Below, piece after piece: positions 1 to 9,370 of a DNA stretch of 64,000 nt. The stretch lies in assembly GCA_022072505.1 (NCBI GenBank), contig JAJVHU010000013.1:1-64000 (forward strand), given 5' to 3'. The position numbers and the translations under genes are program-made. This stretch comes from Phycisphaerae bacterium (lineage in GTDB: Bacteria; Planctomycetota; Phycisphaerae; UBA1845). Numbering within the stretch: the first letter of the stretch is position 1; each line of letters starts with the position of its first letter. The notes beneath the pieces are model-generated. The model did no database searches, was not told where the DNA came from, and was given only the letters and a program-made list of their open reading frames with translations.

Positions 1-122
1 AGTACCGGGACCGCGTCCTCGCCCCCGGCGGCTCGCGCAAGGCGGGCGAACTGGTCAAGGACTTCCTCGGCCGCGACTTCACGCTCGACGCCTTCGAGCG
101 GTATCTGAGGCAGGGGGCGTAG
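1..122 (+). CDS. M3-family oligopeptidase, C-terminal end (partial)
   Basis: An open frame enters from the left edge and stops at 120-122. The 39 visible residues include APGGSRKAGELVKDFLGR and end YLRQGA. This resembles the extreme C-terminus of M3A zinc oligopeptidases (thimet oligopeptidase/oligopeptidase A type), where the APGGS and FLGR patterns recur. The HExxH catalytic part lies outside the window. The assignment is by family resemblance of a short tail and is therefore only moderately safe. Confidence 0.6.
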   Translation, partial: YRDRVLAPGGSRKAGELVKDFLGRDFTLDAFERYLRQGA

Positions 123-170
123 CGCGACGCCGGCGGGCGACCGCGATTGCACTGAAATCAAGGGTATCTC

Positions 171-196
171 TGGAGGACCGGCTTTTCAGCCGGTCT
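171..196. repeat. Dispersed palindromic repeat A, copy 1
   Basis: The sequence tggaggaccggcttttcagc followed by cggtct can fold into a hairpin (accggct/agccggt). It lies in the leader just upstream of the acetoacetyl-CoA synthetase start. Near-identical copies occur at 4826-4850 and 4859-4883 inside ileS, and in reverse orientation at 7546-7570. The function is unknown. Confidence 0.75.
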
Positions 197-219
197 TTCC
201 GGTTTCCGGGAACACACAC

Positions 220-2163
<1,944 letters not shown>

Positions 2164-2234
2164 CGCCGCGAAGGGCGGGCGTCTCCCCGCGGATCCTCAC
2201 GGCCGCGACGCGCCCCGGCGACCGGGGCGGATCG

Positions 2235-5200
2235 TCACGCCTTGACGAGCGCAAGACTCAGCGCGCCCTCGTCCAGATCGACCCGCGCGGCGAACGCGTC
2301 GGCGCCGGGCGACGCATCCGACAGTTCGACCGCCAGCGTTTCCTCGCGGATCGTCCGCGCCTGCGACGCGATCGCATCGCGGATCTCCGCGCTTTCGGTC
2401 CGCAACGAGAGCCGGATCCGATCCGCGATGTCCAGACCGCTTTCCTTCCGCAGGTTCTGGACGTGACGGATGATGTCGCGGGCGACCCCCTCCTGCCGCA
2501 GTTCGCGCGTGACGACGCGGTGGACCAGCACGGCCGTGCCCCCGTCTTCGGCGCCGGCGTAGGTCTCGCCGTAGGAGCGCGTCAGGGTCACGTCCGTCGG
2601 CTCAAGCGTCACGGTCGCGTCCCCCACGTGCAGCAGGAAAGACCGACCCGCGTCGAACGCCAGGGCGATCTCCCTGGCGTCGGCGGTCTCCAGCGCCTTC
2701 TTCACGTCCGCGGTGAGCTTGCCGAACTTCGCGCCGAGGAACTTCATGTTCGGGGCCGCCACGACCCGCAGCAGATCGTTCACCGACTCGCGCACGGTCA
2801 CGCTCCTCACGTTCAGCTCATCCAGCAGGTGATCTTTGAACACCTCCACCGCCTTGAGTTCCGCGGCGTTCGTCGTCGCGACGACCAGCTCCGAGAGCGG
2901 CTGACGGATTTTCAGGTCCGCGCTCTTCCGCGCCGCGCGCCCCAGGGAGACCAGCTTCAGCGACGCCTGCACGAGCGAGGAGAGTTCGCGGTCGATCAGG
3001 CCCGCGTCCGCCGCGGGAAACGGCGTGTGATGGACGCTCGCGGCCGCGCCGGACGTCTGCCGCGCGACGAGGTTCTGATACATCGTCTCGGACAGGAACG
3101 GCACGATCGGCGCGACCAGCCGATTCAGCGTCGTCAGTACCTCGTACAACGTCGCGTACGCGACCCGCTTGTCCGTAGGCCAGCCGTCGGCGTAGAAGCG
3201 CCGCCGCGAACGCCGCACGTACCACGTGCTCAGGTCGTCGATGAACCGCTTCGCCTCGTTGCAGAAACGCAGCACGTCGAAGCGCGAATACGCTTCGTGC
3301 GCCACGCGCGTCAGCTCGTGCAGGTCCGACAGAATCCACCGGTCGAGCAGCGTCCGCTCCTCCGCCTTCACCGTGTGTTCATTCGGGTCGAACCCGTCCA
3401 CCGCCGCCAGGTCGCAGAAAAAGCGGTACATGTTCCACCACGGGAGGATGACCTCGCGGCGCACGTCGTCGCAATGCTTCGGGCCGAAGAGGACGTTCCG
3501 CTCCGGCGGCGTGCTCGCATACAGCCAGCGCATCACGTCCACGCCGAACTTCTCCGCGGCCTCGTCGAACCAGATCGCGTTGCCCTCCGACTTGTGCATC
3601 GGCTTGCCGGCGTCGTCGAGCACCAGCCCGTGCCCCTTGAGCACCTTGAACGGCGCGCGCCCTGTCATCATCGTGCTGACGGTCAGCAGCGCGTAGAACC
3701 AGTTGCGGAACTGTCCGGGCAGCGCCTCGACGACGAAGTCCGCCGGGAACCACTTCTCCCAGTACGCCCGATCGCGGAAGAAACCCATCGTCGAGAGTGA
3801 CACGATGCTGGCATCCAGCCACGGGTTGCCCACGTCGCGCACGCGGGACACGTCCTCGCTGCCGCACTGCTCGCAGCGGATCTTCACCGCATCCACCCAC
3901 GGACGGTGCGGCGACTTGCCGTCGAACGCATCCCAGCCCGTCACCGCGCGGGCCTCAAGCTCCTCGCGCCCGCCGATGACCTCGAAGTGCCCGCAGCCGC
4001 GACATTCCCAGATGGGAAGCGCCAGCCCCCAGTAGCGCTTCTTCGAGATCATCCAGTCGCCCATGTTCCTCAGCCAGTCCAGCTCGCGGTCCAGCCCCCA
4101 CTCCGGAATCCACCGCGCCTGCCGCGCGGCCTGCATGATCTCCTCGCGCCAGCTCATGCTGATGAACCACTCGTCCACCAGCCGGTACACAAGCTCTTCT
4201 TTGCACCGCCAGCAGTGCGGGTAGCGGTGCATGTACTTTTCTCGCGCGAACAGCAGGCCGCGATCCTTCAGGCTCGCCACCACGTCGTCGGCCACCGCGT
4301 CGAACCGCTTGCCGCCGAGAAAGCCGAAGTCCTGCCGAAATGTCCCGTCCTCCAGCAGCGGCGCGATGCGCGGCAGCCCCAACGCCTTGCCCAGGTGGTA
4401 GTCCTCGCTGCCGCAGCCCGGCGCGATGTGTACGATGCCCGTGCCCTCTTTCTCCGTGACCTCCTCCCACGCGATGATCTGATGCGCGCCGCGCGCCTCG
4501 GCCGCGCCGTCGAGCTGATCGAAGGGCCCGTCATATGTCAGGCCGACGAGCTGCGAGCCGGGAAACTCTTCGACAATCTCGAAGTCGCCGTTGTTCTTGA
4601 ACAGCGCCGACAGCGCCATCAGCGGCGGGGCGTTCTTCTTCTCTTCGCCTTCGAGCGGTTGACTGCGCGGGTTGGAGAAGTGCGGCTTCCCGAGGATGTA
4701 GAACTGCTCGCCCTGCTTGACCTTGACGTAGGTCATGTCGGGTTTGACCGCGGCCGCGACGTTCGACGAAAGCGTCCAAGGCGTGGTGGTCCAGACGAGA
4801 AGCGACGTCTTTTCATTGCCTTCCTTGGAGGACCGGCTTCCCAGCCGGTCAGTTACCGTGGAGGACCGGCTTCCCAGCCGTTCAACGGATTCCGGTCGGA
4901 GCGGGAACTTCACAAACACCGATGTGTGCCCGACCACGCGGTAGCCCTCGCTGACCTCCATGTGCGACAGGCCCGTGCCGCAGCGGGCGCACCACGGCAT
5001 CACGTCCACGCCCTTGTAGATGAACCCGCGTTCGTGGCACTTCTTCAGAAACGCCCAGATCGCGTAGTTGTTCTCGTCCGACATCGTGAAGTACGAGTTC
5101 GCCCAGTCCATCCACTGCCCCAGGCGCTTCGATTGCTCCGTCTGGACGGCGGCGAACTTGCACGCGCGGGCCTTGCACGCCTCGACGAACCTGTCGATGC

Positions 5201-5651
5201 CCTGCTGCTCGATGTCGCGCTTGGACCTGTAGCCGAACTCGCGCTCGACCTCGACCTCGACCCAAAGCCCCTGGCAGTCAAAGCCGTTCTGATAGCGCAG
5301 CTCATGCCCCCAGCCGGATGAGGAACCTGAAGGGCCTGCCGTCGCCGCACCGGGGTTCGTCGTCGCCGCACTGGGATTCGCCGCCGCCGCCGCTACCGCA
5401 GGATCAGTCGCCGCCGCCCACGGTGCGCAGGCGTGGTAGCGCTGGTAGAGATCCTTGTACGTCCGCCCCCAGGCGTGGTGGACGCCCATGGGGTTGTTCG
5501 CGGTGATAGGCCCGTCCAGGAACGACCACGGCGGCTTGCCGGCGTTGATTTCGCGCAGCCTGTCAAACGCCCGCGTCTTCTCCCAGAACGCCAGCACCTC
5601 CCGCTCCATCGCGGGGAAGTCCATCTTCGGATCAACCTTCTCGAACGGCAT
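2235..5651 (-). CDS. ileS: Isoleucyl-tRNA synthetase with in-frame insertions
   Basis: 1138 residues, class I aminoacyl-tRNA synthetase that charges tRNA-Ile. Seen in sequence: LDGPITANNPMGVHHAWGR (HIGH-region equivalent, HHAW at residues 58-61), the editing-domain stretch VWTTTPWTL, a KMSKS-equivalent read as MHKSEGN near residue 685, and cysteine pairs (CRGCGHF, CEQCGSED). The HHAW form belongs to a known divergent subgroup rather than indicating damage. Two insertions are unusual: an Ala-rich run at about residues 74-113 between RYHA and the conserved YQNGFDCQG block, and two tandem copies of a dispersed palindromic repeat at about residues 257-276, just before the editing block. Both keep the frame open, and the remainder is intact over the full family length, so the enzyme is probably functional. 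Confidence 0.95.
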   Translation of the reverse strand: MPFEKVDPKMDFPAMEREVLAFWEKTRAFDRLREINAGKPPWSFLDGPITANNPMGVHHAWGRTYKDLYQRYHACAPWAAATDPAVAAAAANPSAATTNPGAATAGPSGSSSGWGHELRYQNGFDCQGLWVEVEVEREFGYRSKRDIEQQGIDRFVEACKARACKFAAVQTEQSKRLGQWMDWANSYFTMSDENNYAIWAFLKKCHERGFIYKGVDVMPWCARCGTGLSHMEVSEGYRVVGHTSVFVKFPLRPESVERLGSRSSTVTDRLGSRSSKEGNEKTSLLVWTTTPWTLSSNVAAAVKPDMTYVKVKQGEQFYILGKPHFSNPRSQPLEGEEKKNAPPLMALSALFKNNGDFEIVEEFPGSQLVGLTYDGPFDQLDGAAEARGAHQIIAWEEVTEKEGTGIVHIAPGCGSEDYHLGKALGLPRIAPLLEDGTFRQDFGFLGGKRFDAVADDVVASLKDRGLLFAREKYMHRYPHCWRCKEELVYRLVDEWFISMSWREEIMQAARQARWIPEWGLDRELDWLRNMGDWMISKKRYWGLALPIWECRGCGHFEVIGGREELEARAVTGWDAFDGKSPHRPWVDAVKIRCEQCGSEDVSRVRDVGNPWLDASIVSLSTMGFFRDRAYWEKWFPADFVVEALPGQFRNWFYALLTVSTMMTGRAPFKVLKGHGLVLDDAGKPMHKSEGNAIWFDEAAEKFGVDVMRWLYASTPPERNVLFGPKHCDDVRREVILPWWNMYRFFCDLAAVDGFDPNEHTVKAEERTLLDRWILSDLHELTRVAHEAYSRFDVLRFCNEAKRFIDDLSTWYVRRSRRRFYADGWPTDKRVAYATLYEVLTTLNRLVAPIVPFLSETMYQNLVARQTSGAAASVHHTPFPAADAGLIDRELSSLVQASLKLVSLGRAARKSADLKIRQPLSELVVATTNAAELKAVEVFKDHLLDELNVRSVTVRESVNDLLRVVAAPNMKFLGAKFGKLTADVKKALETADAREIALAFDAGRSFLLHVGDATVTLEPTDVTLTRSYGETYAGAEDGGTAVLVHRVVTRELRQEGVARDIIRHVQNLRKESGLDIADRIRLSLRTESAEIRDAIASQARTIREETLAVELSDASPGADAFAARVDLDEGALSLALVKA
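4826..4883. repeat. Two tandem copies of repeat A inside ileS
   Basis: Two 25-base copies (4826-4850 and 4859-4883, 33-base period) of tggaggaccggcttcccagc-cggtc lie within the ileS coding strand. Each is read as RLGSRSS in frame. The same element is found outside genes at 171-196 and 7546-7570, so this is an insertion of a dispersed element into coding sequence rather than a gene-specific repeat. Confidence 0.8.
5313..5432 (-). other. Ala/Pro-rich in-frame insertion in ileS
   Basis: About 40 residues rich in Ala, Pro, Ser and Thr (for example AAATDPAVAAAAANPSAATT) separate the conserved RYHA and LRYQNGFDCQG blocks that are normally a few residues apart in this synthetase type. At DNA level the stretch is a degenerate GCC-rich repeat with imperfect units of about 24 bases. 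It is probably a surface loop, and it may have arisen by repeat slippage. Confidence 0.6.
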
Positions 5652-5707
5652 CGAATGCTCCGGTCAGGAACCACCGCAGCCCAGCTTGGGCGGCTTTCCG
5701 AGCCCGG

Positions 5708-5713
5708 AATATA
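5708..5713 (-). promoter_or_regulatory. Possible -10 box for ileS
   Basis: On the minus strand TATATT sits about 57 bases before the ileS start in an otherwise GC-rich leader. No convincing -35 box is visible at the usual distance, so this is only a candidate. Confidence 0.3.
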
Positions 5714-5874
5714 GCACCTCGTTGAAAAAGGGTAGCGCGTCCCGGAGGGAATCGGATTTCACCGGGAAAAACCGGCATCTTGAAAGCCCGATCGCACGTT
5801 CTTCAACAGGCGGATAGCGTTTTCAAGCGGGGGTGCGCAGGTTGGGGGGATTGCGAGCGGTTGCAGGTCGAAGG

Positions 5875-6207
5875 TGGTTGTACGACCCCTTCGGGGTCGG
5901 GGTCTGCGGGCGGACGCTCACCGTGGGTTTCACCCACGGCTACCCATGTCATTCCCCTTCGGGGAATATGACGCCGCACCGCCGGGGACTACGTTGCCGA
6001 CCGCCTGGGACTACGTTGCCGACCGCCGGGGACTATGGTTCCGATCCCCGAAGGGGATCAACGTGAATAGCTGTGGGTGCAACCCACGGAGAGGATGGCG
6101 ATTCGTCGTTTGCCCCAACCCCGGAGGGGTTGCACGTGAATAGCCGTGGGCGCAGCCCACGGGAAGCGAAGCCCGGATGAACACCAACCCCGAAGGGGTT
6201 GTACAAC
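5875..6207. repeat. REP-like palindrome cluster 1 around the RAYT gene
   Basis: The stretch holds at least seven short hairpins: gaccccttcggggtc (5884-5898), ccgtgggtttcacccacgg (5921-5939), attccccttcggggaat, gatccccgaaggggatc (6043-6059), a gtgggtgcaacccac hairpin (about 6073-6087), caaccccggaggggttg (6116-6132), ccgtgggcgcagcccacgg (6144-6162) and caaccccgaaggggttg (6184-6200). Two hairpin types alternate and are joined by a conserved linker, cgtgaatagc. Three 22-base direct repeats (5979-6000, 6001-6022, 6023-6044) lie between them. The arrangement matches REP/BIME clusters that accompany RAYT transposases. No other gene is seen in the 563 bases between ileS and the transposase. Confidence 0.8.
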
Positions 6208-6214
6208 TCCGCCC

Positions 6215-6661
6215 ATGGCCACCTACACGCAAATCATCTACCACATCGTCTTTTCGACCAAGAACCGCGAGCGATGCCTCACGCACGACCGTCGCGAAGA
6301 CCTCTTCCGCTACATCTGGGGCATCCTCAAGAACAACCAATCGCACCTCTACCGCATCAACGGCGTCGAGGACCACCTGCACATCCTGTCCAGCCTGCAC
6401 CCCACCGTTTATCTGGCTGATCTCGTCAAGGACATCAAGATCGGCTCGTCCAAGCGGATGAAGGAGAGCGGCGCATTCCCTCGATTCACCCACTGGCAAG
6501 ACGGCTCCGCGGCCTTTACGCACTCTATCACGGACAAAGACCGCCTCATCGAATACATCAAAAACCAGGAGGAGCATCACCGCGTGAAACCCTTCATAGA
6601 GGAATTGATGCGACTGATCCAGGAGGCCAGGATTGAGTTTGATCCGAGGTTCCTTGCTTAG
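6215..6661 (+). CDS. REP-associated tyrosine transposase (IS200-like, RAYT)
   Basis: 148 residues, usual length for a Y1 HUH transposase. The start MATYTQIIYHIVFSTKNR is typical of IS200/RAYT proteins. The HUH metal site appears as GVEDHLHIL, and the catalytic tyrosine is expected in LIEYIKNQEEHH, with the downstream Gln of the family present. The open frame extends further upstream through the hairpins, but ATG 6215 is chosen because the family begins there. The gene is embedded in the palindrome cluster at 5875-6207. No IS200-type left and right ends were found around it, which favours a domesticated RAYT acting on REP elements over a free insertion sequence. Confidence 0.85.
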   Translation: MATYTQIIYHIVFSTKNRERCLTHDRREDLFRYIWGILKNNQSHLYRINGVEDHLHILSSLHPTVYLADLVKDIKIGSSKRMKESGAFPRFTHWQDGSAAFTHSITDKDRLIEYIKNQEEHHRVKPFIEELMRLIQEARIEFDPRFLA

Positions 6662-6735
6662 GCTACAAGGCACTGGTGGTGGAAGCGCATCGTGAGGACC
6701 CGAGAAGCTCGATAAACGTGGAGTGATACAACTCT

Positions 6736-7404
6736 ATGAGCCGAGACACAAGCGAGTCGCCACAAAGAAAAGGCACGTGCGAAGCGTGTGGGAAACTGAA
6801 TCGTTCCGTTCGGTACATTGAATCTGGGCAGTGGTTGTGTAGAACGTGCCTGCGCGAGCTTCACCCACCGCGCCCCAAGCATTTGGCGTCGTTGAAAACG
6901 ATCGAAAACCTTCGCGCTTCTGGGTTAGTGGTAGGCGAAGATCTTCCGAAGGATGAGGCGGACCGCTTATCGCGGGTCTTGCAGATTCGTGGACATGGAA
7001 TCGCGATACATCAAGACGCGAGCCTCGGTGAACTCCAAGCGGCACTCCGTACGATAAGAAAGACGATCACGCTTGGGGTTCGTGGTGAAAGCCATCGGAA
7101 CCCGGACGGGACAGACCGTCAGGCGATCATACGCCGTTGCGTATCCGGAGAAGAGCTCCATCTGATAAGAGAACCCAACAACCCCTACAGTGCTCGAGCA
7201 GTCAAAGTAGTTCGTTTGAACGGCGAGCAGATTGGTTACCTTCCGGAGGAATCGTTGGGCAACGACCGCGGGATTGGATGGTGCATAGCGGATAACATGG
7301 ACCGGGGTGTGAAGTACGAGGCAAGGATTCTCGAGATTACCGGGGGTTATGAACACAAGAAGATGCGTGGTGTAATCTTGGAGCTTTCGTATTGCCCATA
7401 TTAG
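6736..7404 (+). CDS. HIRAN-domain protein with N-terminal zinc ribbon
   Basis: 222 residues. Cysteines 15, 18, 35 and 38 form a CxxC-x16-CxxC zinc-ribbon pattern at the N-terminus. The C-terminal half, from about residue 118, reads as a HIRAN domain: GESHRNPDG, then LIREPNNPYSARAVKVV and GEQIGYLPEE. HIRAN domains bind DNA 3' ends or act as a small beta-barrel in DNA-repair helicases and in stand-alone bacterial proteins. No helicase or nuclease is fused or adjacent. Base composition is lower in GC than the neighbours, which fits acquisition. The biological role is unknown. Confidence 0.7.
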   Translation: MSRDTSESPQRKGTCEACGKLNRSVRYIESGQWLCRTCLRELHPPRPKHLASLKTIENLRASGLVVGEDLPKDEADRLSRVLQIRGHGIAIHQDASLGELQAALRTIRKTITLGVRGESHRNPDGTDRQAIIRRCVSGEELHLIREPNNPYSARAVKVVRLNGEQIGYLPEESLGNDRGIGWCIADNMDRGVKYEARILEITGGYEHKKMRGVILELSYCPY

Positions 7405-7545
7405 AGATGCCGCGTGCCCCCTTGTATCGAGTCCGGGACAGAAAAGACCACGTTATCGGGAATCAAGACTTCTCTTAGCAGCCTGGGGTGAAAGTCCGCT
7501 GGACGGGCATTCCAACCTCTCAACCCATCCAAAGACCGGGCAAAT

Positions 7546-7570
7546 GACCGGCTGGAAAGCCGGTCCCCCA
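7546..7570. repeat. Dispersed palindromic repeat A, reverse copy
   Basis: gaccggctggaaagccggtc followed by cccca is the reverse complement of the repeat at 171-196 and in ileS. It lies in a 213-base gap between the convergent HIRAN and HEPN-like genes, where it could serve as a bidirectional hairpin. Nothing else is recognisable in that gap. Confidence 0.7.
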
Positions 7571-7617
7571 GGTAAAGTTCCTTTCACCACGGGCTGTTAG
7601 GGGATCTGTCCACGAGC

Positions 7618-8085
7618 CTAGAAGGCTGAGGAAGCCGCGCCGAACTCACTCGCATTTTCGGGCGCCTCTCGGATTGCTCTCATCAGATTGAGTACCCAGA
7701 AATCAGGGATCACATTGGGCGATCCCACGGCCAGCGTGGCTTGAAGCTTGCCGTTAACGACCTGCGATTCGGAGAACGCCACCGGCGCAGCGACCTGACC
7801 TTCATGAACGAGGTTGCAGCGTAAGTGTTCGTAAACGATTTCCTCAAGCGGAGTCTGGTTGAACACGATCTGAGGATTAGCGACATCGCTCGCCGGTTTG
7901 CCAGTCACCAATGTACCCGACACGTCACGGATGAACTGCTTAAATCCCTTGCTATCGGAACAAGGCCGGGGGTACCGCTTCCGCGACGTTGCGGCAGCGG
8001 CCACCAGCGCAAGCACCCAAGCACCTTCTTTACGACCATGTTTCCACAGAAGCCCTGCATCCTCAATCCGCGCCTTGACGCTCAT
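7618..8085 (-). CDS. Hypothetical protein with HEPN-like R-x4-H motif
   Basis: 155 residues. Not assigned to a named family with certainty. Residues 85-96 read YEHLRCNLVHEG, giving R89-x4-H94, the ribonuclease signature spacing of HEPN domains and similar to the LRCxLVHEG pattern of many small uncharacterised proteins. A GGGAG ribosome-binding site lies about eight bases before ATG 8085. A 58-residue gene on the same strand lies 106 bases upstream, so the two may form a unit. If the HEPN reading is right, an RNase or toxin role is plausible, but this is inference only. Confidence 0.55.
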   Translation of the reverse strand: MSVKARIEDAGLLWKHGRKEGAWVLALVAAAATSRKRYPRPCSDSKGFKQFIRDVSGTLVTGKPASDVANPQIVFNQTPLEEIVYEHLRCNLVHEGQVAAPVAFSESQVVNGKLQATLAVGSPNVIPDFWVLNLMRAIREAPENASEFGAASSAF

Positions 8086-8191
8086 GCCATACTCCCAGGA
8101 TCCAACCGGCCATTGAAACGGGCGTTCGGCTGGCGAGTCCGCCCGAGTTCGAGTGTTATTGCCCGCCGGTCGCGCAGGTCTCCGCCTCCAC

Positions 8192-8368
8192 CTACGGCTT
8201 GGTCGATTTCAAACCAAGTGCATCCTTGACCTCCTCAGTGATCCGCTGGGCATGATCGGCAAGGCGATGGACCTCGTTGCCGGTTTCCTCGCTGAGTCTC
8301 TCGCGCACGCGGCGGACCTCGTCCACGCAGCTTGCTTCCTTTCTCGGGACGGGCTTCGTCAAGCTCAT
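8192..8368 (-). CDS. Small hypothetical protein, possible partner of the HEPN-like gene
   Basis: 58 residues from ATG 8368 to TAG 8192-8194. The body, EVRRVRERLSEETGNEVHRL and on to ITEEVKDALGLK, is strongly helical and charged. That character is typical of small antitoxin-like or coiled-coil proteins, but no named domain is recognised. It is the first gene of a probable two-gene unit with the HEPN-like gene downstream. Alternative starts exist because ATG codons overlap at the 5' end. It could also be a chance open frame. Confidence 0.4.
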   Translation of the reverse strand: MSLTKPVPRKEASCVDEVRRVRERLSEETGNEVHRLADHAQRITEEVKDALGLKSTKP

Positions 8369-8382
8369 TCATCATGCTACAC

Positions 8383-8717
8383 CAGCAAGTCCGGCGTGAC
8401 AATCTCCGGTGGAACCAGGGCCAGCCAGCCTTGGCGGTCGCCAGTTTCGCCTACCTCTTGTTGGCGGCGCACTGTGTTTACGGATTCGACGAACGGGAAC
8501 CCGTCGTCCCTGTTCCCAAGTGGCAGGCAAGACGTTGACTCCACGTGTCTCGACTCAGAATCTCCGGCAGAGACCTCGGCGTGAGATATGGACCTGCGCG
8601 ATCGAACTCCTTGACCGAGACTCCAATGACTTCGTAGCCGACGCCCAGCCAGACACGAAGCCCCAGGAATCAGTGCTTCCGCTCGAATCGGCAACGATCT
8701 TCGCCGGGGCTGGTTGA
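8383..8717 (+). pseudogene. Decayed transposase C-terminus (two frames)
   Basis: Frame one reads LRWNQGQPALAVASFAYLLL and ends at PKWQARR-stop near 8538. A second frame continues with TPRVSTQNLRQR and ends DTKPQESVLPLESATIFAGAG at 8717. Taken together they follow the order of a C-terminal region common in planctomycete transposase-like proteins (QAxPAxxVASYxxLxLA ... PKWR ... RPS ... KPExLLPxLxSAxxYAxG). A frameshift near 8530 separates the parts and the N-terminus is missing. The family name is not certain, so this is a remnant call by pattern memory. Confidence 0.45.
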
Positions 8718-8899
8718 ATTGCACGGCAAGCGAACGCGCACGGTGGGCGATCGGACTCATCCTCCAAACGGCCAATCCACAGAGTGCGGGCTTCCGGTTT
8801 GCACCGTGCGAAGCATAGCTTCGCCGATCCGGCCGGCGCGGTTCGGTTATCACCCTGCGTCTCCGTTCGGGCAGGGCTTGGTGAGGAAGTGGTGAAGCA

Positions 8900-9080
8900 T
8901 CTGCGGCGACGTCGACCCGTCCGGGCTTCAGACCACTGGGATTCGCTCGGTAGGCGACGACCACATGATTCCGAAATCTGCGTTCGCGCGCGCACAACTC
9001 ACGGCTTTCTGGCGAACCGTAGGCGCCGAGCCAAACATTTTTGAGCTTGCCCGTTTCACAATCCGCGAGGCGTGGGGAAG
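8900..9080 (-). pseudogene. Possible tyrosine-recombinase (integrase) remnant
   Basis: On the minus strand around 9001-9033 one frame reads WLGAYGSPESRELCARERR. This resembles the N-terminal YLGxYGSPESRxxYxRL signature of many planctomycete phage-type integrases. The conserved RLIAEW continuation is absent and no catalytic domain follows, so at most a degraded fragment remains. The tRNA-Ala gene, a typical integration target, starts about 180 bases away. The rest of 8718-9256 contains nothing else that can be recognised. Confidence 0.3.
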
Positions 9081-9256
9081 AGACTTCCTTGCTGCGGACG
9101 ACCCGTCGGCGGCAGGTCCGCGGCCTTTGAGTGCGAGCCATTGCGTCGGAGCTTCCGAGTTCAGTGGAGCGCGCTCCCATGAAACCAAGGCGGTCCGCAG
9201 CACTGCTCGCGTTGGCAGATTGGCGTAGCCTGCGCCTGAGAGGTGGTTTGCGAGAC

Positions 9257-9329
9257 TGGAGCCGACCGGGATCGAACCGGCAACCTCCTGGTTGCAAACC
9301 AGGCGCTCTCCCAACTGAGCTACGGCCCC
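9257..9329 (-). tRNA. tRNA-Ala (anticodon TGC)
   Basis: 73 bases on the minus strand. The acceptor stem GGGGCCG pairs with CGGCTCC (one G-U). The D-arm contains GCTCAGTTGGGAGAGC. The anticodon stem CCTGG/CCAGG encloses the loop TTTGCAA with anticodon TGC. The T-arm contains GGTTCGATCC. The discriminator base is A, and CCA is not encoded. The G3:U70 wobble pair of the acceptor stem is the alanine identity element, which supports the call. Confidence 0.96.
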
Positions 9330-9340
9330 TGACTGCCTGA

Positions 9341-9370
9341 TATTCTGGGCGCGGACCGCGGTTTCTGCAA
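9341..9370 (-). promoter_or_regulatory. Candidate promoter of tRNA-Ala
   Basis: On the minus strand TTGCAG (9370-9365) and AGAATA (9346-9341) are separated by 18 bases. A start about seven bases further on would fall just before the mature tRNA 5' end at 9329. A perfect hairpin, caactcg-tcg-cgagttg (9368-9384), overlaps the -35 side. The remaining bases up to the fliD start at 9712 show no gene. Confidence 0.35.

Noticed and set aside
5652..5707. T-box riboswitch upstream of ileS
   Set aside because: No T-box consensus (TGGNACCGCG) or specifier stem; the leader is short.
5979..6044. Possible mini-CRISPR from three short direct repeats
   Set aside because: Repeats are contiguous, with no spacers, and no cas gene is present.
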